Origin: Burkholderiaceae bacterium
GTDB lineage: Bacteria; Pseudomonadota; Gammaproteobacteria; Burkholderiales; Burkholderiaceae
Reading direction: 5' to 3'
Length of the DNA: 8,939 nt
Assembly: GCA_947461335.1 (NCBI GenBank)
Contig: CANHLB010000057.1
Span: forward strand, 1-8,939
Numbering within the stretch: the stretch's first letter is position 1; the number at the start of each line of letters is the position of its first letter. The position numbers and the translations under genes are program-made. Below are positions 1-7,145 of this stretch, in pieces. Below the pieces are notes generated by a model, which did no database searches, had not been told where the DNA came from, and saw nothing but the letters and a program-made list of their open reading frames with translations.

Positions 1-58
1 CACCATTTCTGGCGTCAGGACCTAAACCTGGTGCGTCTACCAATTTCGCCATCCTCGC
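1..58 (-). tRNA. tRNA-Leu (anticodon UAG), partial, 3' part outside window
   Basis: Read leftward from 58, the sequence folds as the 5' two thirds of a class II (long variable arm) leucine tRNA. It shows an acceptor strand GCGAGGA, T8-G9, a D stem GCG/CGC around AAATTGGTAGA, and an anticodon stem CCAGG with loop TTTAGGT, so the anticodon is TAG (UAG, reading CUN leucine codons). A variable arm CGCC-AGAAAT-GGTG follows and runs to the window edge. The T arm and the 3' acceptor strand lie outside, so acceptor pairing cannot be checked. The layout and bases closely match the E. coli tRNA-Leu(UAG) as I remember it. The outermost anticodon-stem pair, 27-43, reads C-A rather than a Watson-Crick pair. 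The tRNA starts 80 bases past the ispF stop. A weak -10-like TAGAAT lies at 112-107 with no convincing -35, so the tRNA could have its own promoter or be read through from ispDF. Confidence 0.88.
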
Positions 59-138
59 GAATATCCGCAAACACTGCCAAGCTTAAACTTCACTCTAAAG
101 AGCGTAATTCTACAATGCTTGGGGTTTTAAGAGGATCT

Positions 139-642
139 TTACGCCTTATAGAGCAATGCTACGGCGTGTACTGCAATGCCCTCACCCCTCCCAAGGTGCC
201 CCAAGGATTCATTGGTTTTGGCCTTGAGGTTGACGTGGCTGGGCGTAACCATGAGGTCTGCAGCGATATTTCTGACCATTTCAGGCAAAAAATCAGCTAA
301 TTTGGGCTTTTGACAAATGATGGTGGCATCGACATTTCCAATCTGAAAGCCAGCCGCTTGCACCTTTTGAAGAGCTGCCCTTAGCAAGATTCGGCTATCC
401 ATATCTTTGAATGCAGGATCAGTGTCAGGGAATAACTGTCCAATATCGTTCAATCCAGCAGCTCCTAGCAAGGCATCAGTAAGCGCATGCAGCAAGACAT
501 CAGCATCTGAGTGGCCTAATAAACCCTTCTCATATGGGACGTGCACCCCACCAAGAATCAACTTACGCTCAGCGACGAGTGCATGAACGTCATAACCTTG
601 GCCAATGCGAAACTGTGGAATATGAGTATTACCTGTTGTCAT
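139..642 (-). CDS. ispF: 2-C-methyl-D-erythritol 2,4-cyclodiphosphate synthase
   Basis: IspF is a cytosolic trimeric enzyme of the MEP isoprenoid pathway. It cyclises 4-diphosphocytidyl-2-C-methylerythritol 2-phosphate to the 2,4-cyclodiphosphate and releases CMP. The 167-residue product carries the family signature GQGYDVH at 14-20. D18, H20 and H52 correspond to the divalent-metal ligands D8, H10 and H42 of the E. coli enzyme, and HSDAD (44-48) is conserved. The C-terminal block [18 protein letters not shown], in the last 30 residues, is the typical cytidine and pyrophosphate-binding tail. The protein is about ten residues longer at the N terminus than the E. coli protein ([10 protein letters not shown] precedes FRIGQGYD), and no in-frame Met lies closer to the core. 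It starts 13 bases after the ispD stop with no strong Shine-Dalgarno sequence, suggesting co-transcription and possible translational coupling with ispD. Confidence 0.97.
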   Translation of the reverse strand: MTTGNTHIPQFRIGQGYDVHALVAERKLILGGVHVPYEKGLLGHSDADVLLHALTDALLGAAGLNDIGQLFPDTDPAFKDMDSRILLRAALQKVQAAGFQIGNVDATIICQKPKLADFLPEMVRNIAADLMVTPSHVNLKAKTNESLGHLGRGEGIAVHAVALLYKA

Positions 643-655
643 AAGAATTCTTTGC

Positions 656-1384
656 TTATCTTTTAGCTGAGTTCAATAATAATTGCATCAAATCCCAATC
701 CGCAGGATGGGTAACTTTGAAGTTTCGGGTAGCACCCTCAATCAACAATGGCTTGGCACCTGCCAATTCCATAGCACTGGCCTCATCAGTAACATCAGCC
801 TCTAATCGAATAGCATTCTCAAGAGCGCTATGGAGCTTTTTGAGACCAAACATTTGTGGTGTTTGGGCTTGCCATAAATGTTCTCGCGGTATGGTCTTCT
901 CTATACGCGGTATATTGCCGGCGACCGCCAAATCAAGATTGGCCTGTTTTAAAGTATCTGCCAAACGGATAGCCAATAAACCACCGTCTTCAGAGTTTTG
1001 CACCGAGGAAATTAATTTTTCAATGAGCTCAGGCGTGATACCCGGTCTTGCGGCATCGTGTACCAAAATCCAATCATCGGGAGATATTCCAGATTTCAGT
1101 AGTTCTGCCAGAGTATTGCGCACAGTCTCTTGACGTGTAGGGCCGCCAGTAGGTAAAAAATGAATAGGTTTATTTCCTTTGGCAAGGCTTTTCAACATCG
1201 GGTTCTCTATAAATCCTGGAGAAACACCAATCCAAATGGATTCAATGAGCGAAGAATGCATGAAGGCTTCTATCGCGTAGGCCAGCATCGGTCTACCGGC
1301 AATCTCCTGGAACTGTTTGGGCAAATCGCCACCCAAGCGAGATCCGGTACCCGCAGTTGGTAAGAGAGCGTGACATTTCTTCAT
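656..1384 (-). CDS. ispD: 2-C-methyl-D-erythritol 4-phosphate cytidylyltransferase
   Basis: IspD transfers CMP from CTP to 2-C-methylerythritol 4-phosphate, two steps before IspF in the MEP pathway. With the start chosen here the protein is 242 residues, near the usual 225-240. The nucleotide-binding P-loop-like segment [10 protein letters not shown] (7-16), followed by LPKQF (21-25), supplies the expected R16 and K23. Other family motifs are [10 protein letters not shown] (81-90), VHDAARP (108-114), [14 protein letters not shown] (166-179), VTDEASAME (198-206) and [10 protein letters not shown] (221-230). The frame is open further upstream, with in-frame ATGs at 1405 and 1441. The ATG at 1384 is preferred because AGGA lies 9 bases before it, homology starts immediately after it, and the longest form would overlap mfd and begin upstream of the probable -10. 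The small change from the usual PAAG to PTAG in the P-loop is conservative. The gene is the first of a leftward ispD-ispF pair, divergent from mfd. Confidence 0.95.
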   Translation of the reverse strand: MKKCHALLPTAGTGSRLGGDLPKQFQEIAGRPMLAYAIEAFMHSSLIESIWIGVSPGFIENPMLKSLAKGNKPIHFLPTGGPTRQETVRNTLAELLKSGISPDDWILVHDAARPGITPELIEKLISSVQNSEDGGLLAIRLADTLKQANLDLAVAGNIPRIEKTIPREHLWQAQTPQMFGLKKLHSALENAIRLEADVTDEASAMELAGAKPLLIEGATRNFKVTHPADWDLMQLLLNSAKR

Positions 1385-1393
1385 TGATTGATT

Positions 1394-1397
1394 TCCT
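1394..1397 (-). promoter_or_regulatory. Shine-Dalgarno of ispD, decides start
   Basis: On the minus strand AGGA (within TTAGGAAAT) sits 9 bases before the ATG at 1384. The two farther in-frame ATGs, at 1405 and 1441, lack a well-spaced match: AGG is only one base from the ATG at 1405. This supports the 242-residue form of IspD. Confidence 0.55.
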
Positions 1398-1412
1398 AAG
1401 CTCATACCTGAT

Positions 1413-1420
1413 TCTATAAT
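1413..1420. promoter_or_regulatory. Overlapping divergent -10 elements for mfd and ispD
   Basis: On the plus strand TATAAT (1415-1420) is a perfect sigma-70 -10 hexamer pointing at mfd. It would start transcription near 1426-1428, one to three bases before the mfd ATG at 1429. On the minus strand TATAGA (1418-1413) points at ispD and would start near 1406, about 22 bases before the preferred ispD ATG. The two share four bases. The -35 matches are poor on both sides; the best plus-strand candidate is TTTCCT at 1392-1397 with a 17-base spacer. This is an inference from sequence alone. Confidence 0.42.
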
Positions 1421-1428
1421 GAGCACAG

Positions 1429-4400
1429 ATGTCTGATGCATTAAATCTAGTACCCCCCATACCCGCCCTGCGGGCTGGGCAGCGCTTTACCTTTTCGGGG
1501 CTAGTAGGCTCAGCTGATTCCGCTTTAATAGCCCAAACAGCCTTGCGCTATCGAAATGATTTTTCAGTCATGGTGATTTTCTGTGCCCAGGCTCAAGAAG
1601 CGCAGCGACTTTTAGAAGAAATTCCTACTTTTGCCCCAAGCTTAAAGACTCGTCTTTTGCCCGACTGGGAAATTCTTCCTTATGATCATTTTTCGCCACA
1701 CCAAGACTTAGTCTCTGAACGTCTAGCCACTCTTTATGAATTATTGAATGGAAGCTGCGATATTGTTTTGGTCCCTGTTACTACAGCGCTACAACGATTA
1801 GGTCCACCCAACTTCTTGTCCGGGCATACCTTCTTCTTTCGTCAGGGCGACAAGCTAAACGAGGCAGCCCTAAAACTGCAACTTCAACAAGCTGGCTACG
1901 ATCCTGTAAGCGCAGTCATGAGGCCTGGTGAATACAGCATTCGCGGTGGTCTCATTGATTTATTTCCGATGGGATCAAACCTACCTTACCGTTTAGATCT
2001 ATTTGGCGATGAAATTGAGCAGATACGCTCCTTTGATCCAGACACCCAAAGAAGTCTTTATCCAGTTAAAGAAGTTCGGCTACTTCCTGGACATGAATTT
2101 CCCTTCGATGATGAAGCACGAACGGCCTTTAGAGGTCGTTGGCGTGAGGTCTTTGAGGGTGATCCTACTCGTTGCTCTATTTATAAAGATGCCAACCTAG
2201 GGATACCTAGCGCAGGAATAGAGTCCTATTTACCCATGTTCTTTGCGGAGCAATCATGCGTATTTGATTACTTCCCAAGATCAGGTGATCCAGTTTGGAT
2301 CGTGAGCACCGGGGATATCGACGAAGCAATACGCAGCTTTTGGAAAGAGACTCTCGCACGCTATGAGTTTCTTAAACATGATCTTGATCGCCCTATTCTT
2401 CCACCAAAAGAACTATTCCTTGATGTTGATGAGTTCTTCTCAATATCAAAACCACATGCGCGTTTAGTCTTAGAAAAAGACACTTCTCAAACTGCTCAGT
2501 TCCTTCAGGTACCCGACATTGCCGTACATCGTAAAGATGCTGATCCAGTATCGAATTTACGAAAATTGCTTGCAAGTGAAAAAATCCGCATTCTACTTTG
2601 CAGTGATAGTGCCGGGCGTAAAGAATCTATTCGACAGTTATTAGACGAAAGCAATTCTGTCGCAGGGCAAGATGGCAAACCCCTCTATCAACTTAAGCCA
2701 GAGGGCTTTGAAACGGTTGCTGACTTTATTAAGAGTGATTCCCAATTCGGATTAACGACGGCTCCACTTTTTAACGGCTTCTCTTGGCCTGAGCAAAATC
2801 TCATCATTGTTACGGAAGCAGAGCTATTTACCTCGACCGCAAGACAACGGCGCAAAGGAAAAGGATCTGAAAGTGCTGATCCTGACATGCTTTTTAAGGA
2901 CCTGTCGGAACTGAAGATTGGCGACCCAGTAGTTCATGCCGAACATGGCATTGGTCGTTACCAAGGTTTGGTTTTTCTCAATTTAGCGCCACCAAAAGAA
3001 GCGCCTATTTTTGAAGAGTTTTTGCATCTTCAATACGCAGGCGATGCTACCCTATACGTACCGGTTCAGCAATTGCAAATGGTTACTCGTTATGCCGGCT
3101 CCGATCCCGACTCTGCACCACTGCATCAACTCGGATCGGGTCAGTGGGATAAGGCCAAACGTAAAGCAGCTCAGCAAATTAGAGATACTGCTGCGGAGCT
3201 CCTGGGGCTATATGCTGCAAGAGCGATTCGCAAAGGTCATGCCTTTGAATTTTCTGCTCACGACTACGCCGCTTTTTCAGAAAGCTTCGGCTTTGAAGAA
3301 ACTCCGGATCAAGCCAACGCCATTGCTGCAGTGATTGGTGATATGACTAGCGGAACACCAATGGATAGACTGGTTTGTGGTGACGTTGGCTTTGGTAAAA
3401 CAGAGGTTGCGCTACGAGCAAGTTTTATTGCTGTGATGGGTGGTAAGCAAGTCGCCATTCTGGCACCTACTACCTTATTGGCAGAACAACACGTTGCCAC
3501 CTGGAAAGATCGCTTTGCAGATTGGCCTGTGCGTATAGTTGAACTCTCGCGCTTTAAAACTACGAAAGAAATCAATACTGCCTTAGAGGCCATTGCTAAA
3601 GGCGATGCCGATATCATTATTGGTACCCATAAACTACTCTCTAAGGAAACCCAGTTTGCCAACCTTGGTTTGGTGATTGTGGATGAGGAACACCGTTTTG
3701 GCGTACGCCAAAAGGACGCCCTTAAAGCCTTACGTGCTGAGGTAGATATCCTCACTCTGACAGCTACTCCAATCCCAAGAACATTGGGCATGGCGATGGA
3801 GGGCTTACGTGAGTTCTCTATTATTGCTACTGCTCCACAGAAACGCTTAGCGATTAAAACCTTTGTACGCCGTGAAGGTGATAGCGTTATTCGAGAAGCA
3901 GTTCTGCGAGAAATCAAACGTGGTGGCCAGGTCTATTTCCTGCACAATGAAGTAGAAACAATCCAGAATCGAAAACATGCATTACAGGAATTGATTCCAG
4001 AGGCAAGTATTAGCGTAGCACACGGGCAGATGCACGAGCGCGAACTTGAATCTGTTATGCGCGAGTTCGTTACCCAGCGCACCAATATTTTATTGTGTAC
4101 TACGATTATTGAAACGGGTATTGATGTACCAACTGCTAATACGATCATCATGCACCGTGCAGATAAGTTTGGCCTAGCCCAATTACATCAATTGCGTGGT
4201 CGTGTTGGCCGCTCCCATCACCAAGCCTATGCTTACCTACTTGTTCCTGATCCAGAGGCCCTTAGCAAACAAGCACAATTGCGCCTCAATGCCATTCAGG
4301 CTATGGAAGAGCTTGGGTCTGGCTTCTATTTAGCCATGCATGACTTAGAGATTCGAGGTGCTGGTGAAGTATTGGGAGATAAGCAGTCGGGTGAAATACA

Positions 4401-4971
4401 TGAAATTGGTTTTCAGCTCTATACCGAAATGTTAAATCGCGCCGTCAAATCTTTAAGGAGCGGTAAGGAACCAGATTTGCTTTCGCCTCTACAAGCAACT
4501 ATTGATGTCAATCTCGGTGTTCCTGCCCTTCTTCCTGCCGACTATTGCCCTGATGTACACGAGCGCTTATCACTCTACAAACGCTTTGCTGGTACAAATG
4601 ATTTTTCAGAGCTCATGGGATTACGTGAAGAATTAGTAGATCGCTTTGGAGATCTTCCAGATCAAGCGAAATCTTTTTATGAAACCCATCGCCTGCGACT
4701 AGAAATGAGTGGCTTTGGGATTAAGAAAATTGATGCGACGCCAGCATCTATTCAGATTCAATTTGTTCCCAACCCACCGATTGATCCATTAAAAATTATT
4801 CGACTTATTCAGAATTCAAAGCATATTCAGCTTAACGGGCAAGATAAGCTCAAAGTACTGCCCCAGAAAGACCGGGAATTTGAAAAACTCGAACATCGTT
4901 TAGATGCCATTAGACAAGTATTAAGAGGTTTGAACGAGTCAGCCATGCTGACGCCTGCAAAGGCGAATTAA
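1429..4971 (+). CDS. mfd: Transcription-repair coupling factor Mfd
   Basis: Mfd is an ATP-driven DNA translocase that pushes or dislodges RNA polymerase stalled at lesions and recruits UvrA for nucleotide excision repair. The 1180-residue product (E. coli 1148) is full length. The N-terminal UvrB-homology region (about 1-340) contains DWEILPYDHFSPHQD. A CarD-like RNA polymerase interaction domain begins near 495, with GDPVVHAEHGIGRYQG at 498-513. The RecG-like helicase core follows: Walker A GDVGFGKT (651-658), DEEH box (752-755), motif III TATPIPRT (778-785) and motif VI QLRGRVGR (921-928). DLEIRGAGEVLGDKQSGE follows as the translocation region, and the TRCF C-terminal domain starts near 1025. 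The ATG at 1429 matches the family N terminus but has no Shine-Dalgarno sequence and lies within three bases of the predicted transcription start, so the mRNA may be leaderless. serB follows 12 bases downstream. Confidence 0.98.
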   Translation: MSDALNLVPPIPALRAGQRFTFSGLVGSADSALIAQTALRYRNDFSVMVIFCAQAQEAQRLLEEIPTFAPSLKTRLLPDWEILPYDHFSPHQDLVSERLATLYELLNGSCDIVLVPVTTALQRLGPPNFLSGHTFFFRQGDKLNEAALKLQLQQAGYDPVSAVMRPGEYSIRGGLIDLFPMGSNLPYRLDLFGDEIEQIRSFDPDTQRSLYPVKEVRLLPGHEFPFDDEARTAFRGRWREVFEGDPTRCSIYKDANLGIPSAGIESYLPMFFAEQSCVFDYFPRSGDPVWIVSTGDIDEAIRSFWKETLARYEFLKHDLDRPILPPKELFLDVDEFFSISKPHARLVLEKDTSQTAQFLQVPDIAVHRKDADPVSNLRKLLASEKIRILLCSDSAGRKESIRQLLDESNSVAGQDGKPLYQLKPEGFETVADFIKSDSQFGLTTAPLFNGFSWPEQNLIIVTEAELFTSTARQRRKGKGSESADPDMLFKDLSELKIGDPVVHAEHGIGRYQGLVFLNLAPPKEAPIFEEFLHLQYAGDATLYVPVQQLQMVTRYAGSDPDSAPLHQLGSGQWDKAKRKAAQQIRDTAAELLGLYAARAIRKGHAFEFSAHDYAAFSESFGFEETPDQANAIAAVIGDMTSGTPMDRLVCGDVGFGKTEVALRASFIAVMGGKQVAILAPTTLLAEQHVATWKDRFADWPVRIVELSRFKTTKEINTALEAIAKGDADIIIGTHKLLSKETQFANLGLVIVDEEHRFGVRQKDALKALRAEVDILTLTATPIPRTLGMAMEGLREFSIIATAPQKRLAIKTFVRREGDSVIREAVLREIKRGGQVYFLHNEVETIQNRKHALQELIPEASISVAHGQMHERELESVMREFVTQRTNILLCTTIIETGIDVPTANTIIMHRADKFGLAQLHQLRGRVGRSHHQAYAYLLVPDPEALSKQAQLRLNAIQAMEELGSGFYLAMHDLEIRGAGEVLGDKQSGEIHEIGFQLYTEMLNRAVKSLRSGKEPDLLSPLQATIDVNLGVPALLPADYCPDVHERLSLYKRFAGTNDFSELMGLREELVDRFGDLPDQAKSFYETHRLRLEMSGFGIKKIDATPASIQIQFVPNPPIDPLKIIRLIQNSKHIQLNGQDKLKVLPQKDREFEKLEHRLDAIRQVLRGLNESAMLTPAKAN

Positions 4972-4983
4972 TCATTCCCCATT

Positions 4984-5883
4984 ATGATTAAAGCCATGTC
5001 CAAGTTAAACCTTGTTGCCCTCTCTAGAGAGCCCATCTCTGAAAAACTCGTCTTTGAGTTAAAAGATCGAGCAATAAAACTTGGAATAATGCTTCACACC
5101 GTTGGCGGCCAAACATCGAATGGCACTTACTATATAGAACGCTGGGAATCAAGTGAGCAATTAGATTTAACTCAAAGAGAAAGTCTACGCTCTATTGCGG
5201 CAGGATTGAATAGTGATCTCTGCTTTTTAAATTCCGACCTTCAGCCAACTGACATTAAAGTGCTGGCGATGGATATGGACTCGACCTTAATCAATATTGA
5301 ATGTATTGATGAGATAGCTGACTTCACAGGTAAAAAGGCAGCTGTCGCAAACATTACTGAAGCAACGATGCGAGGAGAAATCAAAGATTTCCAGGAGAGT
5401 CTTCGCCGTCGTGTTGCCTTGTTAGAGGGTGTATCGGCCAATACACTTGATGCAGTTTATCGAGAGCGCTTACAGCCCAATCCAGGTGCGATAGAGTTAT
5501 TAGCCGGCGCCAATCAGCGTGGTCTCTATACCCTCCTTGTTTCTGGAGGTTTTACCTTTTTTACCGAAAAACTGCGCCAGCAATTGGGTTTCAAGCAGGC
5601 TCAAGCTAATACCCTTGAAATCATTGATGGCAGACTCACAGGCAAAGTGCTTGGGGAGATTGTGGATGGCGCAGCTAAAGCAGCCTATCTTGATCAAGTT
5701 TGTTGCAAACTGGGTTGCAGCAAAGCAAATGCAATCACGATTGGAGATGGCGCAAATGATCTCATCATGATGAATGGCTCTGGCATTAGCATTGCTTATA
5801 AAGCAAAGCCTATCGTCAAAGAAAAAGCCGACGCGGCTTTTGACCGAGTCGGCTTGGATGCTGCTTTGCTGCTAATTTCTTAG
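4984..5883 (+). CDS. serB: Phosphoserine phosphatase
   Basis: SerB is a haloacid dehalogenase (HAD)-family hydrolase that performs the last step of L-serine synthesis, phosphoserine to serine plus phosphate. All HAD motifs are present in the 299-residue protein. Motif I is DMDST at 97-101, with D97 the nucleophile and D99 the acid/base. IECIDEIA and MRGEIKDF form the cap region. Motif II is VSGGFTFF with S187, K232 is the likely motif III lysine, and motif IV is GDGAND (254-259) with D255 and D259 for magnesium. The first roughly 85 residues form an N-terminal extension like that of E. coli SerB (322 residues). Two starts are possible, ATG at 4984 or ATG at 4996 (giving MSKLNLVAL). Neither has a good Shine-Dalgarno sequence; the upstream one is kept because it lies 12 bases past the mfd stop, which favours coupling. 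The 3' end encodes a hairpin at 5823-5855 that probably serves the opposing thiolase gene. Confidence 0.96.
   Translation: MIKAMSKLNLVALSREPISEKLVFELKDRAIKLGIMLHTVGGQTSNGTYYIERWESSEQLDLTQRESLRSIAAGLNSDLCFLNSDLQPTDIKVLAMDMDSTLINIECIDEIADFTGKKAAVANITEATMRGEIKDFQESLRRRVALLEGVSANTLDAVYRERLQPNPGAIELLAGANQRGLYTLLVSGGFTFFTEKLRQQLGFKQAQANTLEIIDGRLTGKVLGEIVDGAAKAAYLDQVCCKLGCSKANAITIGDGANDLIMMNGSGISIAYKAKPIVKEKADAAFDRVGLDAALLLIS
5818..5855 (-). terminator. Probable intrinsic terminator of the thiolase transcript, inside serB
   Basis: On the minus strand, 36 bases past the thiolase stop, AAGCCGAC (5855-5848) can pair with GTCGGCTT (5832-5825): 8 base pairs, 15-base loop. Alternatively AAAAGCCG (5841-5834) pairs with CGGCTTTT (5830-5823) around a 3-base CGT loop. 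Both stems share the right arm and run into TTTTTCTTT, eight T in nine bases ending at 5818. This is the shape of a Rho-independent terminator. In the plus direction the T run is only four bases and is followed by GACC, so it should act much less on serB mRNA, which it would otherwise shorten by about 14 codons. Not tested experimentally. Confidence 0.58.
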
Positions 5884-5891
5884 CTATACGA

Positions 5892-7076
5892 TTACATACG
5901 CTCGAAAATAGTCGCAATACCTTGTCCACCGCCAATACACATTGTTACTAAGGCGTATTTACCTTGAACGCGTTGTAATTCATGAAGAGCCTTAGTAGCA
6001 ATTGCAGCACCCGAGCAACCAATTGGGTGACCTAAAGCGATTGCACCGCCATTCACGTTGGTTTTGGCGGGATCTAAGCCTAAACCTTTAGTAACTGCTA
6101 AGGCTTGCGCAGCAAATGCTTCATTGGACTCAATCACATCCATCTGATCTAATTTCAGTCCAGCGCGCTCAAGAGCAAGCTTAGTAGCAGGAATGGGTCC
6201 TTCACCCATGATGTGGTTAGGTACACCAGCTACTGCATAAGACACTAAACGGGCGATCGGTTTATGACCAGCCTTCTTCGCTGTTTCAGCATCAGCCAAG
6301 ACAAAGAATGCTGCGCCATCGTTAATACCAGAGGCATTTCCAGCAGTCACAGAGCCACCTTCTTTTTTGAACACAGCCTTCATCTTGCCCAGAGTTTCCA
6401 TAGTGGTTTCTGGTTTGCAATGCTCGTCCGTATCAAACACGATATCGCCCTTACGAGACTTGATGGTAATCGGAACAATCTGCGACTTAAAACGACCTTC
6501 TTTGATCGCATGAGCAGCACGACGATGGGACTCGACTGCAAGAGCATCTTGCTCTTCACGTGTCAGCTTCCATTTTTCAACGAGGTTCTCGGCAGTAACA
6601 CCCATATGACCAACACCAAATGGGTCAGTCAATACAGCAACCATCAAGTCGAGCATTTTGGTATCGCCCATGCGCGCACCGCTGCGCATTGCAGGAGAGC
6701 CATACATACCTCGTGACATCACTTCAACGCCGCCACCAACACCATAATCACAATCACCCAACATAATTTGCTGAGCAGTAGTCACAATTGCCTGTAAACC
6801 TGAACTGCATAAACGATTCAATGACATCGCTACAGATTCCATTGGCAAGCCAGCCTGGATAGCTGCCACGCGAGCAACGTAAGCGTAACGACTATCTGTT
6901 GGAATGGTGTTGCCTACAGTAACGTAATTAATTAGGGCAGGATCAACCCCAGAGCGGGCAACCGCTTCTTTCATCACAATGCCGCCGAGCTCAGAAGGCT
7001 CAAAGCTGCTGAGTGAGCCATTGAAGGCACCAATAGCGGAACGAACTGCACTTAAGACAACGACGTCACGACTCAT
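5892..7076 (-). CDS. Acetyl-CoA acyltransferase (thiolase), BktB/PhaA-like
   Basis: This is a biosynthetic-type thiolase that condenses two acyl-CoA molecules, or cleaves beta-ketoacyl-CoA. Next to phaR the likely role is making acetoacetyl-CoA, or longer 3-ketoacyl-CoA, for PHA. The 394-residue protein has every catalytic element: nucleophilic C90 in NRLCSSG, NEAF at 318-321, H350 in GGAIALGHPIG, and C380 in CIGGGQG. It aligns end to end with what I recall of Cupriavidus necator BktB, including AENL, ESHRRA, FDTDEH and VTAGNASG. PhaA, BktB and degradative (FadA/AtoB-type) roles cannot be separated from sequence alone, so no symbol is given. The frame is open 8 codons further upstream (ATG at 7100). 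The ATG at 7076 is chosen because AAGGGG lies 6 bases before it and the family begins at MSRDVVV. It lies 69 bases after the rimO stop and ends 8 bases from the serB stop. Confidence 0.94.
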   Translation of the reverse strand: MSRDVVVLSAVRSAIGAFNGSLSSFEPSELGGIVMKEAVARSGVDPALINYVTVGNTIPTDSRYAYVARVAAIQAGLPMESVAMSLNRLCSSGLQAIVTTAQQIMLGDCDYGVGGGVEVMSRGMYGSPAMRSGARMGDTKMLDLMVAVLTDPFGVGHMGVTAENLVEKWKLTREEQDALAVESHRRAAHAIKEGRFKSQIVPITIKSRKGDIVFDTDEHCKPETTMETLGKMKAVFKKEGGSVTAGNASGINDGAAFFVLADAETAKKAGHKPIARLVSYAVAGVPNHIMGEGPIPATKLALERAGLKLDQMDVIESNEAFAAQALAVTKGLGLDPAKTNVNGGAIALGHPIGCSGAAIATKALHELQRVQGKYALVTMCIGGGQGIATIFERM

Positions 7077-7082
7077 ATAAAT

Positions 7083-7088
7083 CCCCTT
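7083..7088 (-). promoter_or_regulatory. Strong Shine-Dalgarno of the thiolase gene, decides start
   Basis: The minus strand reads AAGGGG, then a 6-base spacer ATTTAT, then ATG at 7076. This is the best ribosome binding site in the window and it excludes the in-frame ATG at 7100, which lies upstream of it. Confidence 0.8.
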
Positions 7089-7135
7089 AGCAAAACCCAA
7101 AAATAGGCTTAATTAACAATACGATCATCATTTTT

Positions 7136-7141
7136 ATTATA
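7136..7141 (-). promoter_or_regulatory. Candidate -10 TATAAT upstream of the thiolase gene
   Basis: The 69-base gap between rimO and the thiolase gene is A+T-rich and holds a perfect TATAAT on the minus strand just after the rimO stop. It would give a leader of about 53 bases. No -35 with usual spacing is convincing, and A+T-rich gaps produce such matches by chance, so an extra internal promoter for the thiolase gene is only a possibility. No terminator hairpin after rimO was seen. Confidence 0.28.
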
Positions 7142-7145
7142 TTCT

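Noticed and set aside
31..300. A plus-strand open frame of 89 codons at the left edge.
   Set aside because: It crosses both the tRNA-Leu and the conserved 3' end of ispF on the opposite strand and resembles no protein family.
717..1133. A plus-strand open frame of 138 codons opposite ispD.
   Set aside because: It is fully antisense to well-conserved ispD motifs and shows no independent coding signal.
1385..1441. Longer ispD start at 1441 (261 residues) or 1405.
   Set aside because: The longest form overlaps mfd and lies upstream of the likely -10. The extra residues match no IspD family sequence, and AGGA is placed for the ATG at 1384.
3309..3917. A 202-codon open frame on the minus strand inside mfd.
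   Set aside because: It lies antisense to the conserved helicase core, its translation is low in complexity of motif (rich in Ser, Arg, Ala) with no recognisable family, and no ribosome binding site or promoter accompanies it. It is a by-product of mfd codon use.
6264..6716. A plus-strand open frame of 150 codons opposite the thiolase gene.
   Set aside because: It is antisense to the conserved thiolase middle region, and its translation matches nothing known.
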